From assembly GCA_025463925.1 (NCBI GenBank), contig JAODBK010000014.1:79546-143545 (forward strand): a DNA stretch of 64,000 bases. Direction: 5' to 3'. Each line of letters begins with the position of its first letter. The first letter of the stretch is position 1. Under the pieces are notes generated by a model that was not told where the DNA came from, did not search any database, and saw only the letters and a program-made list of their open reading frames with translations. This DNA comes from Acidimicrobiales bacterium (GTDB taxonomy: Bacteria; Actinomycetota; Acidimicrobiia; Acidimicrobiales; AC-14). The position numbers and the translations under genes were made by a program. Shown here one piece after another: positions 26,005 through 34,286 of the stretch.

Positions 26005-26019
26005 CTGACATCGTGTCAG
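26005..26019. promoter_or_regulatory. Palindromic operator C, perfect CTGAC-N5-GTCAG
   Basis: CTGAC ATCGT GTCAG, both arms perfect. It overlaps the GTG start (26013) of the aldehyde dehydrogenase and follows TACAGT (-10-like) by 3 bp, so it would block the transcription start of an apparently leaderless mRNA. Confidence 0.72.
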
Positions 26020-27473
26020 AAACCTCGTACCAGCTGCTGATCGACGGCGCGTGGGCCCCCGGCTCGAACGGCACCTACCCGATCGTCAACCCGGCCACCG
26101 AGCAGGTCGTCGCCGAGGCTCCGGAGGCGTCGGTCGCCGACGCGCAGGCCGCGGCGGCCGCGGCGCGGGCGGCCCAGCCGAAGTGGGCCGCAGTGCCCGC
26201 CGAGGAGAAGGCCCGGCTGCTCCAGGCGGTCGCCGACCGCGTGCGGGCCGAGGCCGACACCCTCCTGCCGTTGATCATGGCGGAGACCGGCGCCACCGTC
26301 TCGGTCGGGTCGGCGCTCCAGGTGCCGATGGTGGCCAACCGCTTCGAGCGGTACGCCCGCGGCGCCCGCCAGGACATCGACATCTCGATCGCCCCGCAGG
26401 TGATGGAGGGCACGCCGCTCGCGCCCGGCGGGCTCATGGGCGCGATGGTCGTCCGGCAACCCGCCGGTGTCGTCACGTGCATCGCGCCGTACAACTTCCC
26501 GATGACGTCGATGGCCGGCAAGGTCGCGCCGGCGCTCGCCACCGGCAACGCGGTCGTGATGAAGCCGGCGCCGCAGGACCCGCTGGCCGTCATCGAGCTG
26601 GCCCGCATCTGCCGCGAGGTCGGGATCCCGGACGGTGTGGTCAACGTGGTCACGGGCAGCGGCCCGGAGGTCGGCGCCGCGCTGGTCGAGTCGCCCGACG
26701 TCGACATGGTCAGCTTCACCGGTTCGACCGTCGTCGGCCAGGCCATCTACCGCGCCGGCGCGGCGACGATGAAGCGCCTGCTGTTCGAGCTCGGCGGCAA
26801 GGGGGCGTGCCTGGTGTTCGACGACGCCGACCTGGACGCCGCGGTCACCGCGCTGGTCAGCACCTGGGGCTTCCACTCCGGGCAGATCTGCACCGCGCCG
26901 ACGCGTGCGGTCGTGCAGCGCCGCGTCTACCAGGAGATCGTCGACCGGCTCGCCAAGGCGGCGCCGCAGCTCAAGGTCGGCCCGCCGACCGATCCGGCGA
27001 CGATCGTCGGACCGGTGATCACCGGCCCGCACCGCGATCGGGTCGAGGCCTACGTCAAGAGCGGCGTGGACGAGGGCGCCGAACTGGTGGTGGGCGGGCC
27101 GCGGCCCGACTTCGACACCGGCTACTACGTCGCGCCGACGCTCCTCGCCGAGTGCACCAACCAGATGAAGGCGGTGCGCGAGGAGATCTTCGGGCCGGTG
27201 ATCGTCGTGGTGCCGTTCGACGACGAGGACGAGGGCATCGCCATCGCCAACGACAGCGACTACGGGCTGTACGACTACGTGTACTCGGGCGACACCGCGC
27301 GCGGGTTCAACGTGGCCAAGCAGCTCCGGTGCGGCCACGTCGGCGTCAACACCGCCCAGCGCAACCACGAGGCGCCGTTCGGCGGCTTCAAGCAGAGCGG
27401 CATCGGGCGCGACGGCGGCGACTTCGGCCTGCACGCGTACACCGAGATGCAGTCGATCATCTGGCCGAGCTAG
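26013..27473 (+). CDS. NAD(P)-dependent aldehyde dehydrogenase
   Basis: 486-aa aldehyde dehydrogenase: NPATEQVVAEAP, Rossmann region PYNFPMTSMAGKVAPALATGN, FTGSTVVGQAI, catalytic Glu in FELGGKGACLVF, catalytic Cys in HSGQICTAPTR, and EEIFGPVIVVVPF. GTG 26013 fits the normal family N-terminus (YQLLIDGAWAPGSNG). First gene of an operon with alcohol dehydrogenase, DABB-like protein and acyl-CoA ligase, an alcohol to aldehyde to acid to acyl-CoA series, as would suit oxidation of a side-chain alcohol. Confidence 0.88.
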   Translation: MSETSYQLLIDGAWAPGSNGTYPIVNPATEQVVAEAPEASVADAQAAAAAARAAQPKWAAVPAEEKARLLQAVADRVRAEADTLLPLIMAETGATVSVGSALQVPMVANRFERYARGARQDIDISIAPQVMEGTPLAPGGLMGAMVVRQPAGVVTCIAPYNFPMTSMAGKVAPALATGNAVVMKPAPQDPLAVIELARICREVGIPDGVVNVVTGSGPEVGAALVESPDVDMVSFTGSTVVGQAIYRAGAATMKRLLFELGGKGACLVFDDADLDAAVTALVSTWGFHSGQICTAPTRAVVQRRVYQEIVDRLAKAAPQLKVGPPTDPATIVGPVITGPHRDRVEAYVKSGVDEGAELVVGGPRPDFDTGYYVAPTLLAECTNQMKAVREEIFGPVIVVVPFDDEDEGIAIANDSDYGLYDYVYSGDTARGFNVAKQLRCGHVGVNTAQRNHEAPFGGFKQSGIGRDGGDFGLHAYTEMQSIIWPS

Positions 27474-27492
27474 CGCACGAGGGGGCAGCAGC

Positions 27493-28596
27493 ATGAAGGG
27501 CATCGTCTTCACCGGGAAGCAGGCCGAGGTCGTGAACGGCCTCGAGGTCCGCGACCCCGGCCCCACCGAGGTGCGGGTCAAGATCGTCAACGCCGGGCTC
27601 TGCCACAGCGACGTCAGCGTGATCAACGGCACCATCCCGTGGCCGGCGCCGTCGGTGCTGGGCCACGAGGGCGCGGGCATCGTCGACGCCATTGGCAGCG
27701 AGGTCGGCAGCGTGAAGCCCGGCGACCACGTCGTGCTGACGACGTTGGCCAACTGCGGGCTGTGCGAGCACTGCTCGGCCGGCAAGCCGACGTGGTGCCG
27801 CAAGAGCCTGGGCAACATGAGCCAGCCCTTCACGCTCGACGGCGAGCCGGCGTGGAACTTCGCGGCGACGTCGGTGTTCGCCGAGAAGACCGTCGTGCGC
27901 GAGATCCAGTGCGTGAAGATCGAGGACGACGTGCCGCTGTCCTCGGCGTGCCTGATCGGCTGCGGCGTCGTCACCGGTGTCGGCGCGGTGTTCAACCGGG
28001 CCAACGTGCAACGCGGCCAGAACGTCGCGGTGTTCGGCGTCGGCGGCATCGGGCTCAACGTCATCCAGGCGTGCCGGATCGCCGGGGCTTCCCGCATCAT
28101 CGCCCTCGACATGATCGCCGCCAAGGAGCCGCTGGCCTTGCAGTTCGGCGCGACGGACTTCGTCGACGTGTCGCAGACCGACGGCGCCGCCGCGGTGCGC
28201 GAGCTGCTGCCGTACTCGTCGAAGCACGTCACCGGGCCGATGGGCGCCGGTGGCGTGGACTGGTCGTTCGAGTGCGTGGGGCATCCGAAGGTGCTCGAGG
28301 GCGCGATGTCGTGCCTCGACTGGGGCGGCAACTGCGTGATCATCGGCGTCCCGCCGCCCACCGCCGAGCTGTCGACGCTCATCGGCCAGTTCACCCACGT
28401 CGACCGGGGCCTGATGGGCAGCCGGTACGGGTCCATCCGTCCGCACAAGGACATCCCGATCCTCGTCGACCTGTACCGCCGCGGCCAGCTGATGCTCGAC
28501 GAGTTGGTCAGCGCGACGTACCCGATCGAGGACTTCGACAAGGCCCTCGCCGATCTGCACGACGGCAAGCTGGCGCGCGGCGTCCTCGCCTTCTAG
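27493..28596 (+). CDS. Zinc-dependent medium-chain alcohol dehydrogenase
   Basis: 367-aa MDR alcohol dehydrogenase. Catalytic zinc ligands are in GLCHSDVS and GHEGAG; the structural-zinc lobe is CGLCEHCSAGKPTWC; the NAD-binding motif is FGVGGIGLNVIQ. It resembles class III-like actinobacterial enzymes that may need mycothiol or another cofactor, though this cannot be told from sequence. Lies 19 bp after the aldehyde dehydrogenase, with GAGGGGGCAGC as ribosome-binding region, and would supply its aldehyde substrate. Confidence 0.87.
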   Translation: MKGIVFTGKQAEVVNGLEVRDPGPTEVRVKIVNAGLCHSDVSVINGTIPWPAPSVLGHEGAGIVDAIGSEVGSVKPGDHVVLTTLANCGLCEHCSAGKPTWCRKSLGNMSQPFTLDGEPAWNFAATSVFAEKTVVREIQCVKIEDDVPLSSACLIGCGVVTGVGAVFNRANVQRGQNVAVFGVGGIGLNVIQACRIAGASRIIALDMIAAKEPLALQFGATDFVDVSQTDGAAAVRELLPYSSKHVTGPMGAGGVDWSFECVGHPKVLEGAMSCLDWGGNCVIIGVPPPTAELSTLIGQFTHVDRGLMGSRYGSIRPHKDIPILVDLYRRGQLMLDELVSATYPIEDFDKALADLHDGKLARGVLAF

Positions 28597-28605
28597 GAGC
28601 GCGTG

Positions 28606-29397
28606 ATGAAGAAGTACGGGATCGAGCTCGGCTCGATGCTCTTCACGATGGTCGAGCCCCATCGCGGGCACGAGGTCGAGTACAACCGCTGGTACGAGCG
28701 CGACCACTTCTACGCCGGCTGCATGATCGGCGAGTGGAACTTCGCCGGCCGCCGCTTCGTCGCCACCCGCCCGTACAAGGAGCTGCGCGACCCGCAGGAG
28801 CCGAGCGCGATCACGCCCGATCCGATGGTGGGCTCGTTCCTGGCGATCTACTGGATCCTCGCCGGCAAGCACGACGAGTGGAACGCGTGGGCGGTCGACC
28901 AGGTCAACTGGTTGCACGCCAACAACCGGATGTTCGCCGAGCGCGACCACATCCACACGCTCCTCTACGACCTGGCGTTCTCCGAGCAGCGCGACGAGGA
29001 CGGTGTGTCGATCGAGCTGGCGCTCGACCACGCGTTTCCGGGGCTGGTCGTGACGGTCGCCGAGGCCAACGGGTCGCGTGACGACCTCGTGCGCTGGTAC
29101 CGGGAGACCGCCATCCCCGAGGCGATGGCCGGTGGATCGCCGGTCGCGCTGGTGGCCGGGTTCACGCCGCTGCCGCTGCTGGCCGACGCGCCCGGCGACG
29201 TCCCCCAGCTCGCCGCGCCCGACGATCGGTTGCTGGTGCTCTGGTTCCTCGACGGCAACCCGGCGGCCTCGTGGCCGGCCACGTTCGCCGGCCACCGCGC
29301 CGCGCTGGCCAAGAGCGGCGCCGGCGAGCTCGTCTGGGCCGGGCCGTTCATCCCGACGGTCGTCGGCACCGACACCTACACCGACCAGCTCTGGTAG
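28606..29397 (+). CDS. Putative double dimeric-alpha/beta-barrel (EthD-like) protein
   Basis: 263-aa protein with two ferredoxin-like halves. The first begins with EVEYNRWYERDHFYAG, reminiscent of EthD/DABB proteins; the second has DDLVRWYRETAIPEAMAGG. I do not recognise a characterised family. Such proteins often bind hydrophobic substrates or assist P450 and lactone chemistry. ATG 28606 is preferred over GTG 28603, with GGAG at 28597-28600. Lies between the alcohol dehydrogenase (9 bp) and the acyl-CoA ligase (11 bp), so it belongs to that operon. Confidence 0.6.
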   Translation: MKKYGIELGSMLFTMVEPHRGHEVEYNRWYERDHFYAGCMIGEWNFAGRRFVATRPYKELRDPQEPSAITPDPMVGSFLAIYWILAGKHDEWNAWAVDQVNWLHANNRMFAERDHIHTLLYDLAFSEQRDEDGVSIELALDHAFPGLVVTVAEANGSRDDLVRWYRETAIPEAMAGGSPVALVAGFTPLPLLADAPGDVPQLAAPDDRLLVLWFLDGNPAASWPATFAGHRAALAKSGAGELVWAGPFIPTVVGTDTYTDQLW

Positions 29398-29408
29398 GAG
29401 GCGATCCC

Positions 29409-30959
29409 GTGGCAGACCTTGACGGCCGCACGTTGTGGGAGCTGGTCGACAAGCGGGCCGCGGCGTCGCCCGACGTCCTCATGTTGCAGGACGAAGCCGG
29501 CCGCACCATGACGTTCGGCGAGTACCGGGGCGCGGCCGAGCGGGCCGCTGCCGGGTTCGCGGCGATGGGTGTCGGCGAGGGCACCAACGTCAGTTGGGAG
29601 CTGCCGACGTGGTTCGAGTCGATCGTCCTGGTCGGCGCGCTCAGCCGGCTCGGCGCGATCCAGAACCCACTGATCCCGATCTATCGGGCCCGCGAGGTCG
29701 GCTTCATGGCGGCCCAGACCGGCGCCCGGCTGCTGATCGTCCCCGGTGCGTGGCGGGGGTTCGACTACGGCGCGATGGCCGACGAGGTCGCCGCCCAGGT
29801 CGACCGCATGGACGTGCTGGTCGTCAACCGCGACCTCCCCGACGGCGACCCGTCGACGTTGCCGCCCCCGCCGGCCACTCCCGACGATCCGGCCGACCTG
29901 CCGGTGCGCTGGCTCTTCTACACGTCGGGCACCACCGCCGACCCGAAAGGCGCGCAGCACACCGACGCGACGGTGAAGGCGTCGTCCGCCGGGATGAACG
30001 CCGCGCTCGCCATCACGTCCGAGGATCGCAGTGCGCTCGTCTTCCCGTTCACCCACATCGGTGGGATCACGTGGCTGTTCACCGGGTTGATCACCGGCGC
30101 GTCGCAGCTCATCGTCGAGGCGTTCGACCCGAAGACCACGATCCCGCTCATGCAGGACTTCGACATCACTCTGGCCGGCGCCGGGACACCCTTCCACCTG
30201 GTGTACCTCAACGCCCAGCGCGAGCAGCCGGGGACGCCGCTGTTCCCGAGCGTCCGGGCCTTCCCCGGTGGCGCCGCGCCCAAGCCGCCGCAGCTGCATT
30301 ACGACATCAAGGCCGAGATGGGCGGCGTCGGCATCGTGTCGGGCTACGGCCTCACCGAGTGCCCGATCCTCGCCATGAACACGATCACCGACCCGGACGA
30401 CAAGCTCGCCGGCACCGAGGGCGCGCACACTCCCGGCGTCGACATCCGCGTCGTCACCTTGGAGGGCAAGCCCGCCGGGCCGGGCGAGGAGGGCGAGATC
30501 CGCGTCACCGGCCCGCAGCTCTTCCGGGGCTACCTCGACTCGTCGCTCGACGCCGACGCCTTCGACGAGGACGGCTACTTTCGCACCGGTGACCTCGGCA
30601 ACCTCGACGCCGAGGGCTTCATCACCATCACCGGACGCCTGAAGGACGTGATCATCCGCAAAGGCGAGAACATCAGCGCCAAGGAGATCGAGGATCTGCT
30701 GTACACCCACCCGAAGGTCGCCGACGTCGCGGTCATCGGCCTGCCGGACCCTGCGACGGGGGAGCGGGCCTGCGCGGTGATCGCGGTGAAGGACGCGACC
30801 GATCCGATCACGTTCCAGGAGATGGCCGACTTCCTGCGCGACCAGCAGCTCCGCGTCCAGGCCATCCCCGAGCAGCTCGAGCTGATCGACGCCGTCCCCC
30901 GCAACCCCAGCGGCAAGATCCTGAAGCACAAACTCCGGGAGCAGTTCTCGGCGCCCTGA
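29409..30959 (+). CDS. Acyl-CoA synthetase (FadD13/cyclohexanecarboxylate-CoA ligase type)
   Basis: 516-aa ANL ligase. AMP-binding P-loop FYTSGTTADPKGAQHTD, SGYGLTECPI, YFRTGDLGNLDAEGF, GRLKDVIIRKGENISAKEIE and the C-terminal catalytic Lys in NPSGKILKHKL. GTG 29409 follows GGAGG. Fourth gene of the aldehyde/alcohol dehydrogenase operon; it would convert the acid formed there into an acyl-CoA. Substrate could be a sterol side-chain acid or a cyclic carboxylate. Confidence 0.85.
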   Translation: MADLDGRTLWELVDKRAAASPDVLMLQDEAGRTMTFGEYRGAAERAAAGFAAMGVGEGTNVSWELPTWFESIVLVGALSRLGAIQNPLIPIYRAREVGFMAAQTGARLLIVPGAWRGFDYGAMADEVAAQVDRMDVLVVNRDLPDGDPSTLPPPPATPDDPADLPVRWLFYTSGTTADPKGAQHTDATVKASSAGMNAALAITSEDRSALVFPFTHIGGITWLFTGLITGASQLIVEAFDPKTTIPLMQDFDITLAGAGTPFHLVYLNAQREQPGTPLFPSVRAFPGGAAPKPPQLHYDIKAEMGGVGIVSGYGLTECPILAMNTITDPDDKLAGTEGAHTPGVDIRVVTLEGKPAGPGEEGEIRVTGPQLFRGYLDSSLDADAFDEDGYFRTGDLGNLDAEGFITITGRLKDVIIRKGENISAKEIEDLLYTHPKVADVAVIGLPDPATGERACAVIAVKDATDPITFQEMADFLRDQQLRVQAIPEQLELIDAVPRNPSGKILKHKLREQFSAP

Positions 30960-30974
30960 CGCGATGGTCGCTTG

Positions 30975-31027
30975 CGCCGTCCTGGACCGGAACGCACCGG
31001 AGACGTGCATTCTCGTCCAAGACGGCG
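30975..31027. repeat. Imperfect inverted repeat with nested stem
   Basis: Arms CGCCGTCCTGGAC (30975-30987) and GTCCAAGACGGCG (31015-31027), 12 of 13 pairs matching, enclosing 27 bp that holds a smaller GCAC/GTGC stem. It lies just after the ligase stop and before the AbiEi-like gene. No T-run follows, so it may be a non-canonical terminator or a boundary repeat. Confidence 0.55.
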
Positions 31028-31059
31028 GTGTCGCGTGAGTGTCACACCCTGCTGGTTGG

Positions 31060-31977
31060 ATGGCGGCCATGCACGAACAGGAGTTGGCCGCCCTCGCACG
31101 CCGGCAGCACGGGCTGATCCTCTTGGACCAGGCAATACGAGTCGGCGCATCCCGCCGCGTGCTCGATACACGGGTCGCGAGCGGAGCGTTGATTCGCGTC
31201 GCGCGGCGCCTCTATCGCGTCGCGGCAATGCCGGTGACGTACGAGCAGCGGGCGCTCGGTGCCTGCCTCTTGGCCGGCCCTGGCGCGGCGGCATCACACA
31301 TGACGGCCGGGGTGCTTCACCGACTCGCGGGCATCCGGCGGGGTCGCATCCACGTCACGGTTCCGGCCGACCGGCACGGGTCCAGCCCGCTGGCCACGGT
31401 GCACCGGACGAGCTGGCCAGCAAGGACTGTTCGCATCAACGGCATACCGGTGACGCCGGTCAGCCGAACGCTCGGAGACATTGCGGCAGGGTTGGGCGTG
31501 GATGCGTTGGCGGTCGCCGTCGACGATGCGCTGATCCGCCGGCTCACCACGCCGACGGAGGTGCGCCGTACGGTGGCCGAATTGTCCGGCGGCTTGGCGC
31601 GCAAGGGTCGCCAGGAGCTGCTCGACGTGCTCGAGGCGTGGACACCGGGCCCGCTGCCGGGGAGTGTGGCCGAGATGCGGCTGGCGCGGATGATCATTGC
31701 CGCCGGCTTCCCGGCGCTCGAACGGCAAGTCGAGATCTTCGACGCGTCGGGGCGCCTCGTCGCTCGCGTCGACCTGGGCGACCGCGCCGCGAAGTTGGCG
31801 GTGGAGTACGAGGGCGCTGACGGCCACAGCCTGCGCACGGTGGTGCGCGACCGAGCCCGCGAGAACGCCATCGCCGCCGAGGGCTGGACGGTGCTCACGG
31901 CAACCGCGGCAACGATGCGGTCAGGCCGCAATGGGTTCCTGCGGTCAATGGAGGCCGTTTACCGCCAGGCCGCGTGA
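31060..31977 (+). CDS. AbiEi antitoxin-domain/DUF559-type protein
   Basis: About 305 aa. The N-terminus (ELAALARRQHGLILLDQAIRVGASRRVLDTRV) looks like the winged-helix AbiEi antitoxin domain; the C-terminal part (LARVDLGDRAAKLAVEYEGADGHSLRTVVRDRARENAIAAEGWTVL region) resembles the DUF559/Vsr-like endonuclease fold with an Asp/Glu pair (VDLG, VEYEG). Start uncertain: ATG 31060 or 31069, neither with a good ribosome-binding site. No cognate AbiEii toxin is adjacent. Codon use looks less GC-biased than its neighbours, suggesting acquisition. Confidence 0.65.
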   Translation: MAAMHEQELAALARRQHGLILLDQAIRVGASRRVLDTRVASGALIRVARRLYRVAAMPVTYEQRALGACLLAGPGAAASHMTAGVLHRLAGIRRGRIHVTVPADRHGSSPLATVHRTSWPARTVRINGIPVTPVSRTLGDIAAGLGVDALAVAVDDALIRRLTTPTEVRRTVAELSGGLARKGRQELLDVLEAWTPGPLPGSVAEMRLARMIIAAGFPALERQVEIFDASGRLVARVDLGDRAAKLAVEYEGADGHSLRTVVRDRARENAIAAEGWTVLTATAATMRSGRNGFLRSMEAVYRQAA

Positions 31978-31989
31978 CCGAAGGGGCAT

Positions 31990-32550
31990 CTACCGGCGGA
32001 CCGAGTGCGTTGCGACGCGGGTGACGACTGGGTGCCAGCGGTCGAGGCCCGGGACCATGCGGGCGGGGTCCTTGGCGGTGTCGTCGGCGCGGCGGAGGAT
32101 GAGCGCGTCGGCGAGGTGCGGGTCGGCGTCGAGCTCGGCCCGCTCGGCCGCCGAGAGCGGTCCGCCCTGGTGCGCGAGCGACGTCGTGCTGCCGGGGGAG
32201 AGCCGCGACGCGTACGACGCGTCGGTCGCCACCAGGTAGCGCTTGGCCGGGACGTGCAGCTCGACCAGCGCGGCGACGCGGTCGCCGAGCAGGTCCCGCA
32301 CCGCGCCGGCGCCGTGCCGGCCGTGGCCTTCGGGGTCACCGGGCGCGAGCAGGTGGCCGAGGTCGTGCACCAGGCCGGCGACCTGCAGCTCGGCGTCGTC
32401 GGGCCGGGCGCCGGCGAGCTCCTCGGCGCACTGGAGGCTGTGCTGGAGGATGTCGATGTCGACGTCACCGGCGACCATGTCGTCGACGAGGCCGGCGGTC
32501 CGGGCCAGGAGGCCGAACAGCTCGTCGACCGTGGTGATCGCCTCGACCAT
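31990..32550 (-). CDS. PhnZ-like HD-domain mixed-valence di-iron oxygenase
   Basis: 186-aa HD protein close to PhnZ/TmpB: LQHSLQCAEE (His 37), LVHDLGHLL (His 62, Asp 63), GRHGAGAV (His 79), LHVPAKRYLVATDASYA (His 99, Lys 103), LAHQGGPLS and RADD (Asp 156/157). PhnZ opens a hydroxy-phosphonate with O2 using two irons held by this set. No PhnY-type 2-oxoglutarate hydroxylase or phosphonate transporter is in the window, so the substrate may differ. Stop faces the AbiEi-like gene at 12 bp; start is divergent from the methyltransferase. Confidence 0.72.
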   Translation of the reverse strand: MVEAITTVDELFGLLARTAGLVDDMVAGDVDIDILQHSLQCAEELAGARPDDAELQVAGLVHDLGHLLAPGDPEGHGRHGAGAVRDLLGDRVAALVELHVPAKRYLVATDASYASRLSPGSTTSLAHQGGPLSAAERAELDADPHLADALILRRADDTAKDPARMVPGLDRWHPVVTRVATHSVRR

Positions 32551-32592
32551 CGGCGACAGCCTCGCGCGGGCCGGGCGATACTGGTCGGACCT

Positions 32593-33498
32593 GTGCCCCG
32601 CAAGCCCACCTCCACCTCGAAGTTCGGCGTCGGCAAACGCGAGAGCCACGACGCCCGCGGCTTCTACTCGCGATTCACCCCGCCCGAGGTGTCGAAGGAC
32701 AACCAGGTCAACCCGTGCCCGGTCGCCGACCGGCTGTTCTGCGGCGACGCCCGGAAGATGGCCGACCTGCCCGATGCCTGCGTCGCGCTGGTGACGACGT
32801 CGCCGCCCTATTACAGCGGCAAGGCGTACGAGCTGGCGCTGGGCGAAGGGCACATTCCTGGCAGCTACGTCGAGTACCTCGAGATGTTGCGCGACGTCTT
32901 CGCCGAGTGCCAGCGGGTGCTCGAGCCGGGCGGCCGGATCGCGGTCAACGTGGCCAACCTCGGTCGCAAGCCGTACCGGTCGTTGGCGTCCGACGTGATC
33001 GCCATCCTGCAGGACGACCTCGGCCTGTTGCTGCGCGGCGAGATCGTGTGGATCAAGGCCGAGGGCGCCAACGGCTCGTGCGCGTGGGGCTCGTACGGCT
33101 CGGCGGCCAACCCGGTGCTGCGCGACGTCAGCGAGCGCGTCGTCGTCGCCAGCAAGGGCCGCTTCGACCGGGCCCACCGGCGCGCCGACCGCGAGCGCCA
33201 GGGGCTGCCGCACGAGGACACCATCTCGACCGGCGAGTTCCGCGAGGCGACCCTCGACGTGTGGCGGATCCAGCCCGAGAGCGCCAAGCGGGTCGGCCAC
33301 CCGGCCCCGTTCCCGGTGGAGCTGCCCCGGCGGCTCGTCGAGCTGTACACCTACAAGGGCGACGTGGTGCTCGACCCGTTCATGGGGTCGGGCTCCACCG
33401 CGGTGGCCGCGGTCCGCACCGGCCGCCGGTACGTCGGCTACGACATGGACCCGGCGTACGTCGCCCTCGCCGAGTCGCGGATCGCGGCCGAGCACTGA
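32593..33498 (+). CDS. Site-specific DNA methyltransferase (beta-class N4-cytosine/N6-adenine), orphan
   Basis: 301-aa methyltransferase. Motif IV is TSPPYY (69-74) and precedes motif I DPFMGSGST (261-269), the beta-class order; GRRYVGYDMDPAYV follows. TSPPY can accompany either N4-cytosine or N6-adenine activity. No restriction endonuclease or specificity subunit is adjacent, so it is probably an orphan (regulatory or phage-derived). GTG 32593 gives a basic N-terminal tail (VPRKPTSTSKFGVGKRE). Confidence 0.82.
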   Translation: MPRKPTSTSKFGVGKRESHDARGFYSRFTPPEVSKDNQVNPCPVADRLFCGDARKMADLPDACVALVTTSPPYYSGKAYELALGEGHIPGSYVEYLEMLRDVFAECQRVLEPGGRIAVNVANLGRKPYRSLASDVIAILQDDLGLLLRGEIVWIKAEGANGSCAWGSYGSAANPVLRDVSERVVVASKGRFDRAHRRADRERQGLPHEDTISTGEFREATLDVWRIQPESAKRVGHPAPFPVELPRRLVELYTYKGDVVLDPFMGSGSTAVAAVRTGRRYVGYDMDPAYVALAESRIAAEH

Positions 33499-33499
33499 T

Positions 33500-33514
33500 C
33501 TGACATCGGGTCAT
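33500..33514. promoter_or_regulatory. Palindromic operator D (CTGAC-N5-GTCAt)
   Basis: CTGAC ATCGG GTCAT, one mismatch to the perfect form, directly before the SDR. The next base starts an ATG (33515), with a second in-frame ATG at 33527. It shares six spacer and flank bases (ATCTGACATCG) with site C or A. Confidence 0.62.
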
Positions 33515-33526
33515 ATGCTGCGCCGC

Positions 33527-34276
33527 ATGTCCACGCCGCAGCGTTACGCCGACAAGATCGTGCTCGTCACCGGGGCCGCGTCCGGGATCGGGCGCGCCAC
33601 CGCGCTCCGCGTCGCCGAGGAAGGCGGCTCGGTGGCGTGCCTCGACGTTGCCGCGGACGGCGCCGAGAAGACGGCGGCCGAGATCGGCGGCCGGGCCAAG
33701 GCGTACGGCTGCAACGTCGCCGACGAGGACTCGGTCACGGCGGCGGTCGCGGCGGTGGTGGGCGACTTCGGCCGGTTGGACGTGACGTGCAACATCGCCG
33801 GCATCGGGAAGTTCGCGCACACCGTCGATGCCAGCAAGGACGAATGGGACCGCATCATCGCCGTCAACCTCACCGGCACCTTCTTGATGTGCCGGGCGAG
33901 CATCCCGCACCTGCTCGAGACCGGCGGCAACATCGTCAACACCGCGTCGACCGCCGGTGTGATCGGACAGCCGTACAGCGCGGCGTACTGCGCGTCCAAG
34001 GGCGGCGTGCGGTTGCTGACGCAGGCGCTGGCCTGGGAGTTCGTCGATCGCGGCATCCGCGTCAACGCAGTGGCGCCGGGCGGTGTGCAGACCCCACTCA
34101 TCCAGAACTTCGGCTTCCCCGAGGGCGCGAACCTCAAGCTGTTCGACAAGATCACCTCGCCGATGGGTTGGTGCCAGCCGGAGGAGGTCGCGGGCTTGTT
34201 CGCGTATCTCGGATCGGACGAAGCGCGGTACATCAACGGTGCGTTGTTCACGATCGACGGCGGCATGACCTGCTGA
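33527..34276 (+). CDS. Short-chain dehydrogenase/reductase
   Basis: 249-aa SDR: VTGAASGIGRA, NIAG, catalytic Ser in NTASTAGVIG, YCASK, and C-terminal YINGALFTIDGGMTC. ATG 33527 is chosen as the family-like start (MSTPQRYADKIV); ATG 33515 would add four residues and abut the operator. Single-gene unit under operator D, convergent with the FadA3-like thiolase (10-bp gap). Substrate unknown. Confidence 0.82.
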   Translation: MSTPQRYADKIVLVTGAASGIGRATALRVAEEGGSVACLDVAADGAEKTAAEIGGRAKAYGCNVADEDSVTAAVAAVVGDFGRLDVTCNIAGIGKFAHTVDASKDEWDRIIAVNLTGTFLMCRASIPHLLETGGNIVNTASTAGVIGQPYSAAYCASKGGVRLLTQALAWEFVDRGIRVNAVAPGGVQTPLIQNFGFPEGANLKLFDKITSPMGWCQPEEVAGLFAYLGSDEARYINGALFTIDGGMTC

Positions 34277-34286
34277 CGCGGAGGTC

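Noticed and set aside
31060..31977. Complete type IV toxin-antitoxin system.
   Set aside because: No AbiEii nucleotidyltransferase toxin gene is adjacent on either strand; the C-terminal half looks DUF559-like.
32593..33498. Restriction-modification system.
   Set aside because: No endonuclease or specificity gene is adjacent to the methyltransferase.
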